Shown here in pieces: positions 49,301-60,800 of a stretch of 64,000 nucleotides of DNA. The first letter of the stretch is position 1. Each line of letters opens with the position of its first letter. The position numbers and the translations under genes were made by a program. The stretch comes from Pagrus major (lineage: Eukaryota; Chordata; Actinopteri; Spariformes; Sparidae), in the NCBI RefSeq assembly GCF_040436345.1, contig NC_133230.1:19106197-19170196 (forward strand), written 5' to 3'. Under the pieces are notes generated by a model, which worked only from the letters and a program-made list of their open reading frames with translations, was not told the origin of the DNA and made no database searches.

Positions 49301-52300
49301 TCAAAAATTTACTGATGGGAGAAGCGATATGTGAGAAAAAGTTAATGTATGACTGAATGTAGTTAGCTGCCGAGATCTCGTCTTTACCTTTTGACCATGT
49401 TAACTGTAGTAAAAGTCAATGTATCAGTGACTGTCAGGTGAGTTTTAACCAGGGTGTGTAGGCCATTGTGTCACTCCTGTTTCCTGCTCAGCTTGATAGT
49501 GATGTAAATGTGTTACAGGCGTCAGGGCCGCCTCCAAAGTCCAGGGAAGACCTTTTCACTCGATGGCGATGATCGTGATGTGATGATGCTCTGCGGCGCT
49601 ACAGATGAATGAAGTCGTCTGTTTCAGATACAACAAGCAACGCTTACTGCAGCCGAATGGCCGTTTTGGCCACGACTTGCATCTGCATAATGTCGACCTG
49701 AAACAATGTCCCGCTTATTCCCTGCTTATGTCACATGTGCGCATTTGGTGATTTTAATGGAATGCGCACAGGCCGCCAAAAATGCATCAGCACTGATATC
49801 AGCTCTATGAATTAGTCTTTCTGCCGCTTTCTAGGATAACAAACCTCTTCTTCTTGAATCAACTCTGGGATATTTCCTACAGCCCCACTGGTGAGCCTCC
49901 ATTTCAGACTGATGACACTCTGGTGTGACATTGGCCAACTGTATGCACTCACCCAAAGTCTCCCCACTTCTCTGTTCCTTCTCACTCACCTTGTTTTACC
50001 CCAGCGCCAGTCTTTCGCCGGCCCTGGAGCACAATCTCCTCAATAGGGGGAGTTTTGCATTTCAAAGCAGCCTGCTCCCACCCGCTCCACCACCTACCCA
50101 AATGGGCAGATCCACCCTTCTCTTTTACCTCTTGAGGGACAGCTCTTCAGCAATGCAGCCATTGTTTTTCTTTTGACTACCCAAGGGTGTGGTGTTGAGG
50201 GGTTTGTGTACAGAGGAGTAGAGAATTTGCAGGCATACTGTAACTTGCCCTTGGCTCAGTGGGAATCAGAGTCCCACGTCCCAGCCTGACGGACGAGGTT
50301 TGTTGGTTTTTGATGAGAGGCCCGGCTGCTGAAAGTCCCTCACGTGACTGTGACAATGTGTGTGAACCGGCGCTGTGGAGATTTCACCGCAGTGTCTAGA
50401 AAAATCAGCCAAAGAATGCACAGCAAACGGAAGAGGCCACGTGTAGTGTTTGGGTGTAACTGGGCAGGCATGCAGGGTGAGGTTATGGCAAACGTGAGCG
50501 CTGTGAATGCTGCAAGTCTTGGAGATAAAGAGCTAATAGGAGTGTATTTGGCTCGGGCGTTTCCCATTTCCTTTCACAGCAATTAGCCTCAACGGTGGCT
50601 CAATGCACAGTAACAACATGGAAACTGGTTTGAAACTATGAAACCATATTATCTTTTCTGTCTAAGACGGAAAGGATATTATATATCTCAAGCAACATGC
50701 TGGTGTGCTTGCCTATAAATCGTTTACTCTCAGTAGTCTGCAAGCAGGCTGTCTTTCCACCAGAAGCAATGGTGTTTGCGTAATATGCTTGACTCACCAG
50801 TGAAATCCTTCATGCAAAAATGGGAGCAGCCAAGCCCCCACCCAACCCATACAGCTGCAGGGTGAAACCGTTGGTTCCCCTCTCACAACATGTCGCCATG
50901 TTCTGTGGCTGCAACTCTCAAATTGTCGACCTGCAAGCCTGAAGAATGTAGACACAGGTGCAGCTTGGTGAACCTTATTTTTAAGCGCAAGCTGCTCTTT
51001 TTATTCAATGCTTTTTCTGGGACTGGATGGTTTGGACAGCCGAGTAAGCCCAGATAGATCTTCTCTGTTTAAACTACAGCTGTCACTCCTTACAAGCACA
51101 ACCCGTGTCATCAGATTCCTCTCTGCGACCCTTGGTGGTTGACAGCTTCTGTCAGGACTCCAAGCCAACAGAAAACACAGCTTTTAATCCCACAAGAGGT
51201 CTTAATAAATGCAGTCCTGGCCCGTCTGATTCAGAGTTTCTGTATGGCTCCCTGTGTGCTGTAGGGCTTAAAATCTACCCCACCAACAGCACATACACTT
51301 GCTGTGCTGCTCCAGATGTCGCCAGTCAACAGGTGGACATGTCAGGGAACACACTGGGACAATGGCAGCCTTCATTATCCACACACACACTCGCACAGGC
51401 ACATCCACACGTGGTGGAGTCGCCTCTTTTCCACATCTTTGACAAGTCAGTTGCCTAAACCTATTAGACGAAAAGGGATTATTGCTGCCAAGTATTTGTG
51501 AAGAGAAGCAGAGGAAAAGCGAGACAATACAGAGCTGAGAGGGTAAGAGAGGACACAACTGTAGGTGACTGGGATGAGGTCCCCAACCAGATGCCGCAAA
51601 TTACCCAGCAGCCTCTGTGGCGTCCAGCTGAAATCACACGCCTTGTTACCTCAGTCACCAGAGTGTTTTGTGTGGTCGCACTGCGTGACGGGGGGAATAA
51701 TTACAGATTGACTGCAAACTCTCTCGCCCGATGTGAAACATTTGTTGGAGTTAACAATTAACTGGCAGGAATTCCTCATGTGAGGGTGTCACCAGTTGTT
51801 TCATTTCCCTGAGAGGGAGACAGGGTTCATGTGATTTTCACTTTTGTTTTTACGGACCTACAGTATGTAGGTCACCGGAAGAAGTAATGCTCACATTTGA
51901 TTTATATTATGTCCAAAGGTTGTGTGTGTTCTTTGGATTGAATATATTCCCCTTTTACACTGGATGGGAAACCCACGTACCCACTAGCAGCTAGCTTTAA
52001 CCTTCAGAAAAGGGTAAGATTTACATTCACTCCCAGCTCAAATGTTCCTGCAGTAGTCGTGGGTGTTTACCAGCAGCCCCAATAGGCAGTGATGGAGACA
52101 TGACACCCCGGTGCACATGCTAATCTTTGCCCCTATTTAGGTGCGATGCCAACAAGTGTGTTGAATTTAAGGACACTGGCGCGTGAATAGTTTTCCATCC
52201 GTCTCCATTCAAGCAACACTCGAACATCGTTCAGTTGGAGTTTGAAAGAGAGACTGAGGTAAAAGATATATAAAAGTAACCAGCGTAACATTGTCACAAG

Positions 52301-55300
52301 CCTCCATATGGATCACTCCTTACCATTATCTGCTCAGGGAAAAATGTGTCTAATTATGATGTGTCTGATTTAAGACTTTAAATCGTCTTCTGGATGCAGT
52401 CTGGTGAGATATATGATCTGCTGCCTTCTCCTGTTCCCTGTTTTCTGGCATGTTTGTGACATTGAAAGTGACACACCAGAGAACAAAAATGCAGAAAGGA
52501 AAACTTGTCTACTGGCAAAGGGAAAGGAGTCAATTGCCTAGAGGAGTTACGTCGGGAGGCTTTAGAGGGGGAGGAGAGGTCATTGAGTGATTCCAGGGAT
52601 TTCCTTGGATTCTGCTGGCAGTAGGTCGAGAGCCAATCCCCCCCCCACCACCACCTCATTCCCTCTCCGCCGACACACACACACATACACACAGGATCAG
52701 GCTCTCTTGTGAAGTGCTTGGGAAAGTGTGAGGGGGGTGCTTTGTTCCTGCACTTGAGGGCTGTTGGCACATTTACGGCACTTTTCAACGACCCCCTATT
52801 TAGCACATTGATGTCACGGTTCCATGGATGGGCTGGACTTGCCCTACACACTTCATTGTCACAATTCAACTTTTGACTTTCCATTATGTTACATCAATAG
52901 GATGTGCTAAGCAGGAAGGATGAATGATTGTGTGCAGCAGACCAAAGACTAGGAAGGACTTCTTTCTTCATATATCGTCAGAGAAGAAACACCCTCTTTG
53001 CTCTGATATTTCTTTTTCTAATGTACATGAACTCTTTTCTCTCCAGGCGAAAAGGAAGCTGGATCTAGAAGACCCTCTTTACCTGCCAGAGTTCCGCACA
53101 CCAAAAGGCAAATGTAGCATCGCGGCCAGGATACCAAGTCCAAGGAGTGAGTAAACAAGTACAGATCAGAGGAGTGTGACCGAAATGGTCTATCCTAGTG
53201 GGTTTTGTGGGTACATACTAGAGGTTCACCAATAGTAGTGTTGATAATATCACTGTAGTGCTTCTAGTCAAGTCATATCAAGTTTTTTGGTCAACACAGG
53301 GTTATATTAAGTCCAGTTTAATTGTAAGTAGAGTGAGTACAAAGAGATAAGTCTCAGGAAGTTGTCTAATTACAGGTCTTTACATTGGGGGGCAGGGAGA
53401 GGAGAGGTTTGACGTTATGGTGGGTGGAGCAGTTGGCAAGATTGTATGGTAACCAGGGAGATGTGGTCAGATTAAAACGTGTGGGACACAAATAATCAAC
53501 ATGTGGGAGGCAGAGCATTAATGTAATTTTTTCTGTACAATACTTTGAAATGCATGTGCCTTGAGATAACAGAGATCTATCACAGTATTTTCCGCATCGA
53601 TTCAACTTTAGATTCTTTTAACTATCGACGGATTGATCATTTAGTCCATAAAATGTCAAAAAATGAAAAATGCTCATCACAGTTTATCTAACATAACATA
53701 ACATAATCCAAGGTGACGTCTTCAAATTGCTTCTTTGGTCCAACCACCATTCCAAAACCCAAAGACCCTTCATTTACTTTTACTGAAAGAGCAAAACCTT
53801 ACATTCAAGAAGCTGGAACCAACAGATGTTTGACATTTTTGCTTGAAAAATCACTGAAAGGATTATTCAGTTATCAAAATAGAAACGATTGATTAATAGA
53901 CTAATCGCTGCGGCTCTAATCTGTTGTGTGAATGTTGTTTACAATCAATAAATAAGGTGGCAAACACAGACTGCAGCGTGAGTCATATTCACACAGGAAT
54001 TAAGGCAATTGACACATTCATCTAACAGTTTGTTTTCATGATAGACTATTTACAACAGCCTGAATGACTGATTTAACAAGAGCGTGAGTCAGTTCTCTGC
54101 ATAATAGACAGATCCACTGAATGAATTACTCATATTAGTTCTGAATAGTGTTTGTTTATCTTCTCATGCCTTTTACATTCTTGGAGGGAGATTTGAAACA
54201 TGTCAAATTTTACTGCAACGTTTTGTGTAAATAAATAAAAGGAAGTGAAGTGTTGATATTCATTGTTTATGTCTTATTGTCATTATTTCTTACCTTTTTG
54301 TCTCATATATGTACATAGTATTCCATGTTAACTGTCGTCCTCTGTCCTTCGTTTCATCTTTGCTATCAGCTCCAAAGTCTCCAGGCGAGCGGACGCGCTA
54401 TGACACGTCCTTGGGCCTGCTGACGAAGAAATTTGTGGGTCTGATCGCTGAGTCTCCTGATGGAGTTCTTGACCTGAACTGGGCCACCGAGGTCCTGGAG
54501 GTCCAGAAGAGACGGATATATGACATCACCAACGTCCTGGAGGGAGTCCAGCTCATCCGAAAGAAGTCCAAGAACAACATCCAGTGGCTGTGAGTACCAA
54601 TAGAGGAAGAGGAAGTGTAGTAATAGCCTTAACAGAAGATAGATATTGTGTTTATGTTTACTAAAAAAGATGGTTTCTTTGCATCACAATGGCAACAATC
54701 AGCGTATCTATTCCTGCTTACACTTAGCTTATCTGCCCCCTAGTGGTGGTCAGGGGCTATTGCAACACCTTTAGACAGCTACAGATAATTTCTGATACAA
54801 TCACATCATCACACTTTTTGTTTATGTGTTCTCGTAGGGTTGGAGATGTATTCGAGGGCGGTGCAGGCGGAGGAGAGAAGGCCTGCGCCCTGAGGAAAGA
54901 GCTCGGAGACCTGGAGAGAGTAGAGAGATCTCTGGATGAACTGATCCACTCCAGCACCACACAGCTCAAACAGCTCACCGAATATGAAGATAATCAGAGA
55001 TATCCTTTACATGCCGTTGTGTGTGTGTCTACACGTTTCTCTGGGTGTCTTCTTGGTCTGATTATATGCGCAAAAGTCCACTTAATGTTTCTGTTCTGAC
55101 CCTTGACCCTACAACTTACGTTGGGCTATGTGACGTATCAGGACATCCGCTCCGTCGGCAGTCTCAGAGACCAGACCGTCATCGCTGTCAAGGCCCCCGC
55201 TGACACCCAGCTGGAGGTGCCAGACACGGCAGGGGTGAGAGACCACATCCTCATTTGAGTCTTTCAGTTCCTAGGCAGCTGTGCCATGATGTAAATTGTT

Positions 55301-56113
55301 ATCATGTGTCAACACTGCTGACAGATGGATAACACAAATTCTCTGTATCCTCTCCTCCTTACAGCAGAGCTCATTACAGATCTATTTAAAGAGTAAGAAT
55401 GGCCCCATTGAAGTCTACCTGTGTCCAGAGGAGGGCCTTGAAGATGCTAGCCCAGTCAAAAGTGCTGTCACCCCTAAAAAAGAGTTCCCTCAACCCCTCG
55501 GCCCTCCGACTACGACCCCAACAGTGCCATCACTGCCAAGCTACAGCATCAAAGAGGAGCCTGTTGAATGTAAGCTGAGCTCACTCTAGGGTCACGTATG
55601 ATTCTGACTTTATCTTCACACTTAAGATAGTCAGCATAGTCAGGGGTTGGTTGCACCAATGCAGTGGTGCTGCACTATTTGAGGCTTTTTCTTTGTAAAC
55701 ATGGCTAAATATATGAATTAAAAGGAATACATTTATACTCAGGGATGCTGGTGACAGGACAGCATCTAAACATAGCCTCGCCAAAGTTTTTTGTTGTGCA
55801 GAAACACACACTCAAACTCAAATCTCTCCCCTGCTCTCTTCTTCCTTTAAACACAGCCAACATGTCAACAGCAGCTCCAGCCTCAACTTCCACCCTGCTG
55901 GACGTTGAGGGTCTGCTGGGTCTGCCCCCCAGCCTGCTCCAGATCACCGAGGACCAGCTTCCTTGCACCTCTTTCACCCCAGACCCCAACACCCCCTTTG
56001 TCAGTTTCTCTCCACCTCTGGACCACGACGATTACCTGTGGAGCCTAGAGGATAGTGAGGGAGTGTCAGATTTCTTTGACACATATGATCTCGGAGATCT
56101 GTTGAAGAGCTGA
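45864..56113 (+). CDS. e2f2: Transcription factor E2F2, complete, 7 coding exons, 446 aa
   Basis: Activator E2F that pairs with a DP protein, binds TTTSGCGC sites of S-phase genes and is silenced by RB. Exons 45864-46145, 53047-53146, 54370-54589, 54838-54999, 55120-55234, 55365-55569 and 55857-56113 join without a frame break. Order: variable N-terminus with SSGLSSP and TPHGPEA blocks; cyclin A-binding/NLS motif AKRKLDLE (95-102); winged-helix DNA-binding domain (about 136-202) with [10 protein letters not shown] at 175-184; leucine-rich dimerisation region (about 203-255); marked box YVTYQDIR and [18 protein letters not shown] (258-317); RB-binding C-terminus DDYLWSLED to YDLGDLLKS (418-446). 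Human E2F2 has 437 residues. The C-terminal DDYLW and position beside id3 and asap3 separate it from E2F1 and E2F3. Confidence 0.96.
46308..46341. repeat. (GT)n microsatellite in e2f2 intron 1
   Basis: About 17 GT units. Confidence 0.95.
47926..48210. mobile_element. TTAA-type MITE, second copy
   Basis: Left end TTAAAGGTGCAATATGGTAA, right end AATTCTTACTTATTGCACCT then TTTA: the same inverted repeats as 27502-27831 with a few changes. The interior shares GCTAACTGCTGCTAACTG and AGCTAATGTCATC-type phrases. The right TTAA is mutated. Confidence 0.8.
49016..49110. mobile_element. TTAA-type MITE fragment
   Basis: One terminal repeat (GTAAAGGTGCAATATATAAG) with a divergent interior; no second end found nearby. 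Confidence 0.5.
53047..53146 (+). CDS. e2f2: e2f2 coding exon 2
   Basis: Acceptor TTCTCTCCAG, donor GGA|GTGAGT. Residues 95-127 plus the first base of 128. Contains AKRKLDLE and FRTPKGKC. Confidence 0.95.
53147..54369 (+). other. e2f2: e2f2 intron 2, with a repeat insertion
   Basis: 1.2 kb. Its middle is a hAT-like element (53596-53918); the rest is AT-rich. Confidence 0.9.
53596..53919. mobile_element. hAT-like non-autonomous element, copy 3
   Basis: TCCATAAAATGTCAAAAAAT, GTGACGTCTTCAAATTGCTT, AAGAAGCTGGAAC and the end ATCGCTGCGGCTCTAAT match the family at 16708 and 17185. Confidence 0.75.
54370..54589 (+). CDS. e2f2: e2f2 coding exon 3 (DNA-binding domain)
   Basis: Acceptor TTTGCTATCAG, donor TGGCT|GTGAGT. 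Residues 128-200 plus two bases of 201; almost the whole winged helix. Confidence 0.97.
54838..54999 (+). CDS. e2f2: e2f2 coding exon 4
   Basis: Acceptor GTGTTCTCGTAG. Residues 201-254 plus two bases of 255, with heptad leucines for DP dimerisation. It ends at a U12-type donor, not GT. Confidence 0.95.
55000..55119 (+). other. e2f2: U12-type AT-AC intron of e2f2
   Basis: No GT-AG pair restores the frame here, but removing ATATCCTTT...TTAC exactly rebuilds [10 protein letters not shown], matching human R-L-A-Y-V-T-Y-Q-D-I. The 5' site ATATCCTTT is the minor-spliceosome consensus, and CCTTGAC, with its A at 55106, is 13 bases from the AC end, in the range for a U12 branch point. The intron is only 120 bases. 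Confidence 0.95.
55120..55234 (+). CDS. e2f2: e2f2 coding exon 5 (marked box)
   Basis: Residues 255-293, from the AT-AC acceptor to donor GCAGGG|GTGAGA. Holds [13 protein letters not shown] and TVIAVKAP. Confidence 0.95.
55365..55569 (+). CDS. e2f2: e2f2 coding exon 6
   Basis: Acceptor CTCCTTACAG, donor GAAT|GTAAGC. Residues 294-361 plus one base. [20 protein letters not shown], then a Pro/Thr-rich linker with a SUMO-like IKEE at 355-358. Confidence 0.95.
55857..56113 (+). CDS. e2f2: e2f2 coding exon 7 (RB-binding end)
   Basis: Acceptor TTTAAACACAG. Completes residue 362 and codes for 363-446 and TGA. Carries the acidic transactivation and RB-binding segment. Confidence 0.96.
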
Positions 56114-57655
56114 GGTATAGATGATTGGGGGGGGGGGGGATAGGGAGAATAAGGGGTGGGATATTTAATTGAATGCCTTCTCGAGGTAGGAAATATTACA
56201 CTATGAAGCCATCAATCTTTGTTATTGCCATGCCTGTTATAAAGGAGGAGTTATTCCCCCTTTGTTTATTTTGATCAAATAAAAATCATTTGTACATATG
56301 ATTGTAAAAAAGGATCAAACCGGGAGGTTGGGTGATGCTGAGATAGACACTAATGTATGTCATCTCCAAACATTAGGAAACACTGTTTAAAAAGAAAGGA
56401 TTGTTTAGATTTTCTGTCACATTTTCAGATTGAAACTTGTACAAAAGCAGCAGTTCATATGCATAACACACCACCAGCAACTAAATCTGATGCATTTGGC
56501 TATCAGGCAGTGTTTACACTGTGACAACTCAGGAATTATTTTCTTTCTTCCTTGTTTCCAAAGTCTAAATGTTTGTGCCACTCTTTGGCCCGTAGGGGGC
56601 AGCCTTGTATTATGTCAGCTTTAACTGCCATGCAGCTCTACAGGATTCAATCACTGGATGAGAGAAGGCTAAAGAACCATACGCAGGGTGTGTGTTTTGT
56701 TTTTCAAGAGTCCTAGTCCTTCAACACTGACCAAATTAACTGTGAATAACCGGTCCTACAGCTTGAACATACTGTATTGGTGAAATCAGATTTTTTTGCT
56801 TCTGTCTTTGCTCTCTCCTGCCTTAAGCTTTATGTCAGGCCTCGTACCTGTTTGGTGTCGTGTCCCGTGCCAAAATGTGAAAGGCAGCCTCTTACAACTG
56901 ATACTGGACCCAGAGTGGGTCACACTCACTCTTGTTGGTTTGGCAGCTTTATTTCAAATCCTCTATTGATGTGAGTTTGCTGATTTTAGTAGACGATTTT
57001 TTGATTTAGTAGTGTGAAACTACTATTGTATTTCTAAGGAAATAACCCAACAAATAAATTAAATGCAGCCTCTGTGTTGAAGGGGGGTTAATTGATGTAA
57101 TTAGAGTTCAATTAGAATAGTGTTTTTTTCCCTCTTGTCCTGAAATGAATGAAATCTGCTGATCGCGCAGCAACAGAAACGATGAGATCATTTTTGAAGC
57201 CCATGAAGTCTTTCACCACACGATGTGGTGCAGCTGCGACTTTTTATGAATTTCATGCTGATGTATTTTTGGCTTTCCCTCTACGTTGCAGAGATAAGCT
57301 AACTGTCCTGTCCTAACAAAACTTGAAAAGTGTGCGTTTGTGTGTGTATTTGACAGCTTGGGAAATGGGTGGTGTCATGGTGTGTTTGTGTGTTGTGAGT
57401 TTTTACGATGTAGATTAGAGAATTTAAATTCAGAATTTTTTAGTTTTTTTTCAATGAGCATTATTTTTCTGGTATTTGTACATAATTTGTTTTGTATTTA
57501 TACCTATTTTTTCTGAATTGTTTGAAAAGTTCATACTGGCCTTTTTTTCCAGAAGGCACGACTGTTTTTGTATGACATGCAGCACTTAATATTCTGTAAT
57601 ATTGTGTGAACTGTTTGAAATTTTTAAATAAATACTGAAGCCATGCTTTACACTT
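56114..57655 (+). other. e2f2: e2f2 3' UTR, two possible ends
   Basis: AATAAA occurs at 56278-56283 (170 bases after the stop) and at 57627-57632. The sequence before the second is AT-rich and UTR-like, and human E2F2 has a long 3' UTR, so both short and long forms are plausible. Confidence 0.6.
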
Positions 57656-57744
57656 GGAATTGTCCTTCAGTTTTATATTACTCTGTAGTTCATGGACTGG
57701 CATCCTGTCAAATTCATACTCAAAACAAATTATGACAAATTGCA

Positions 57745-57855
57745 TATGACCAGAGAAACCGCTAACTGCTGATCATTATGGCTGCCTTTAGCTAGTTAGC
57801 GCAGTTAGCCGTGCAGCTAGCGGTTTGGACCGGGAGCTCTGGGACCCAGCAAACA
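57745..57855. mobile_element. TTAA-type MITE fragment (interior only)
   Basis: ACCGCTAACTGCTGATCATT and CTAGTTAGCGCAGTTAGC plus CGGGAGCTCTG match the inside of 47926-48210; the termini are missing. Confidence 0.5.
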
Positions 57856-60800
57856 TTTCTCTTCAACGAAACTGCAGTGGAAATACATCTACACTCACAT
57901 GAATGAATTATAAGATAATTTTCCTATAAGCATCTGCAATGTATCCCCTCGTGATCTGACACTTCACGTGGTGTATTTTCTGTCTAAAAACAGCAAGGCC
58001 ACAGCCACTGAGGATATTGATTTGATAAGAAGTGACATTCCCCGGAGGAGAGAGAAAAGGTTGACATGGAGAGCAACAATGACGCTGAATGGGCTATAAA
58101 CCCAACCGGACAGGTAGACAAAAACAACCCATCATTCTTTGTCAGTGCGTTGCTTTGGAAACAAGATAACAAAAGGGAGCCGACGGCCAGGGGGTCAAAG
58201 TTCAGTGGGTCACTGTGGAGAAGTGTCCTGGTGGGGGGAGGACATTTGCAAGAAAACATCACAAATTTACTAATAAATCTTTAAAAGATGCAAGCTTTTG
58301 TTAAATATTACAAACAGCTATCAGTCTCGTGATATACGATGGGAAGTTAAAATGCTCTCTGACTCTTTTTTCTGTACTTAGATATTTCTTTACTGTCTGT
58401 TTGTTAAGTTATTTAGATGTTACTTGTGTGCCTGTTACTTTCCCCCCTCATGAATCCAATGCTGGGTACACAATTGTAAGATCCATGAAAGTAACTCTTG
58501 AATGCACAATTGACTTGTATGTGAATATGAAAAAAAGATATTTGGATAATAAAAAAGGACTTTGCGAGCTCAGTTATGACATTTTAAATGAAACATCAAA
58601 TGCTATGAAATGATGCCTTTGTGTCGGCCATATTCCCCCCACCAGTGACTCTGGAGAAACACTTAAAACTCATCAATATTGTCTCAATATTGAACAAATT
58701 ATTAAGATGATGAACCACATATGTGCTTTGTCACATGTTGATGTTGTAACCATATTTTAGCTGGTTGCTGCTGGTCTAAATCAGAACTAAAGCCAAGATG
58801 TTGTAACTACATTAATTATTTGCCTTGTTTTCACCTTGTAATCACTTTTCTTACGTGATGAAATATCATACGTCCTGCAAGCTGCAGCAGCTAAAACACA
58901 ATCGAAAAAAAAAGATCCTTTTGGCCAGAAGTGGGTTATAGATAGTCGACGAAACTGGGGCTCTTTCTAACCGAGACGTCTGAATGACGTCTTTTGCTTG
59001 CTGGGGAACTACAGAGTGTGTATACAGGAAGATACAGTATGACAACAGGAAACACAGAGTTATTATGGACAGCACAGTGGTTAAAAATTGCCAGCACAGC
59101 TCAAGTAGATCTTATAAAGTTTCTGAGTTCGTCAGCTGCAGCAGTTTTCTGCAACTTCTTGTGTCTGTTTGCTTCTGGAGCGACATCAGGCGTCTATTAG
59201 CGCTAAGTGCCCATTAACAGATGTTGCGCACAACAGCTCATGTGTTTAACAAGAGGTCATAAACTGAAAAACATCAGACACAGCATACACATGCATGGCC
59301 TCTGACTGTGTGGTTTACATCCTATCTAAACAGCAGAGCACCTGAGTCCCGTTACATCACACCTTGAGACCATTTGCTGTGACAACGAGGGACTGAGGTA
59401 AATATTATTAGCTCCTTAAATTGCCAAAAACTGGACAAGGCCTCTTTGTGTGCTGGTGTGGCATTAGCAAAGTGACAGCTCGTCAATGAACAGCACCGAC
59501 CTGTGGCCTAAACATTACATGTCTTTGTTACGGGCCACAAGCGCCATAGGGACACATAATGAGAGTGTTATTTTCATTAAGGGTTGGAGCAATTTAGCGA
59601 CTATAATTGGAGCGTTTAAGGCCACACACAAGCTCATTCAGAGCTACTTGAAAGCATTGAACTGACTCTTGGCACAAAGTATGACTACAGATGTCTGAAC
59701 AGGTTGTGTGTTTGCATGAAAGGATAAGGTTTTTTGAGGTATAAACCAGACGCAATTATCCATTTAACAGGTATTAAATGGATGAATGGAAGCTAGGCGA
59801 GAGATAGAAGGTTCAAGGTAAAGCTGAATTACATTACTATAAAAATTCCTAGTCGGTGTCTTGATCGACACTGTGACGCTTGACGTGAATCACAAACAAG
59901 TTTGACTACCGACGACCTGTCTGGAAAAGTTTTTGTTGCCATGTGATGACGGGCACGCTGCGAGGATGCCTGTCTGAGGGTGAGGTTGTTGTGTCGCCAG
60001 CTGAGAAGCAATGCCACGGACGACATGCATGACACCGGGCCTGATACTGCTCAGTCACTTGAGTCAGGATGACGTATCAGCAAGTGTCTAGGCTCTTTTT
60101 GTGGCGGGAGGTGTTGCTGCAGGGCTTTATTCTTAGTGCAGGTTCTTGAGGCAGATTGTTTTTCATTGTTCAAGACACTTTGCATGCTTATTCCAGTGGG
60201 AAACTGAAGACCTGTGGTATACAATAAATCAAATCTCCCCCCTCTCTCTATGTTTCTCTCCAATCCTCCCATTTTCAGTCATCCGTGTCGACCAGAAGAG
60301 GGGGTATTTTACGGTAAGCCTGGGCCTCCTGGCTTTGACAGGGGTAGTAAATTGATAGCAGGACTTGTGGAGCTGAGTCAACACGCAGAGCGGAGAGGGA
60401 GAGAGAGATTTTTTCTTTCGGGGAGGGGGGAGGTTTGGAGGATCTTGTGCTGCTGCTCCACTGCTGCTGGGAAGAAGCGAGGAAATCCTGGCAGCTGTAA
60501 TCTTTACTGGAAGATGTCGCTACGACCTCTGTGCGTCAGAGAGAAGCTGCTTTCGGTGCACCACGCTTCCTCACAGCCCAAACTTTCGACAGAACATGAA
60601 ATTACCTCTAGCAGTAGCAGAAGGGAGGGTATGGCCATGTGGGAAATGACAATGAATAGGTAGTGTCTAGGAAGGAAAAGGGTGGAGACAAGGAGGGAAA
60701 ACATTAAGCGAGTCACCCCATTTTGTGTCATCAGACAATGAAGTTTCTCTATCTCTTCTTCCTTCCGCTGTCACTCCACATCTCCTCCACCCTCACTCTC

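Larger units (their letters stand above)
46146..53046 (+). other. e2f2: e2f2 intron 1 (6.9 kb)
   Basis: Holds a GT array at 46308-46341, a CA stretch near 52675-52690, and MITE copies near 47.9 and 49.0 kb. 49520-49830 is GC-richer non-repetitive sequence with several CpGs and could be an intronic regulatory block. No other exon was recognised. Confidence 0.85.

Noticed and set aside
52378-52884. 168-codon minus-strand frame
   Set aside because: Lies in e2f2 intron 1, includes CA-repeat Cys-Val residues, no domain.
54398-54580. Minus-strand frame opposite e2f2 exon 3
   Set aside because: Shadow of the conserved DNA-binding domain exon.
54743-55099. 118-codon frame read straight through e2f2 exon 4
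   Set aside because: Only the middle is coding; its start is intron 3 and its tail is the AT-AC intron.
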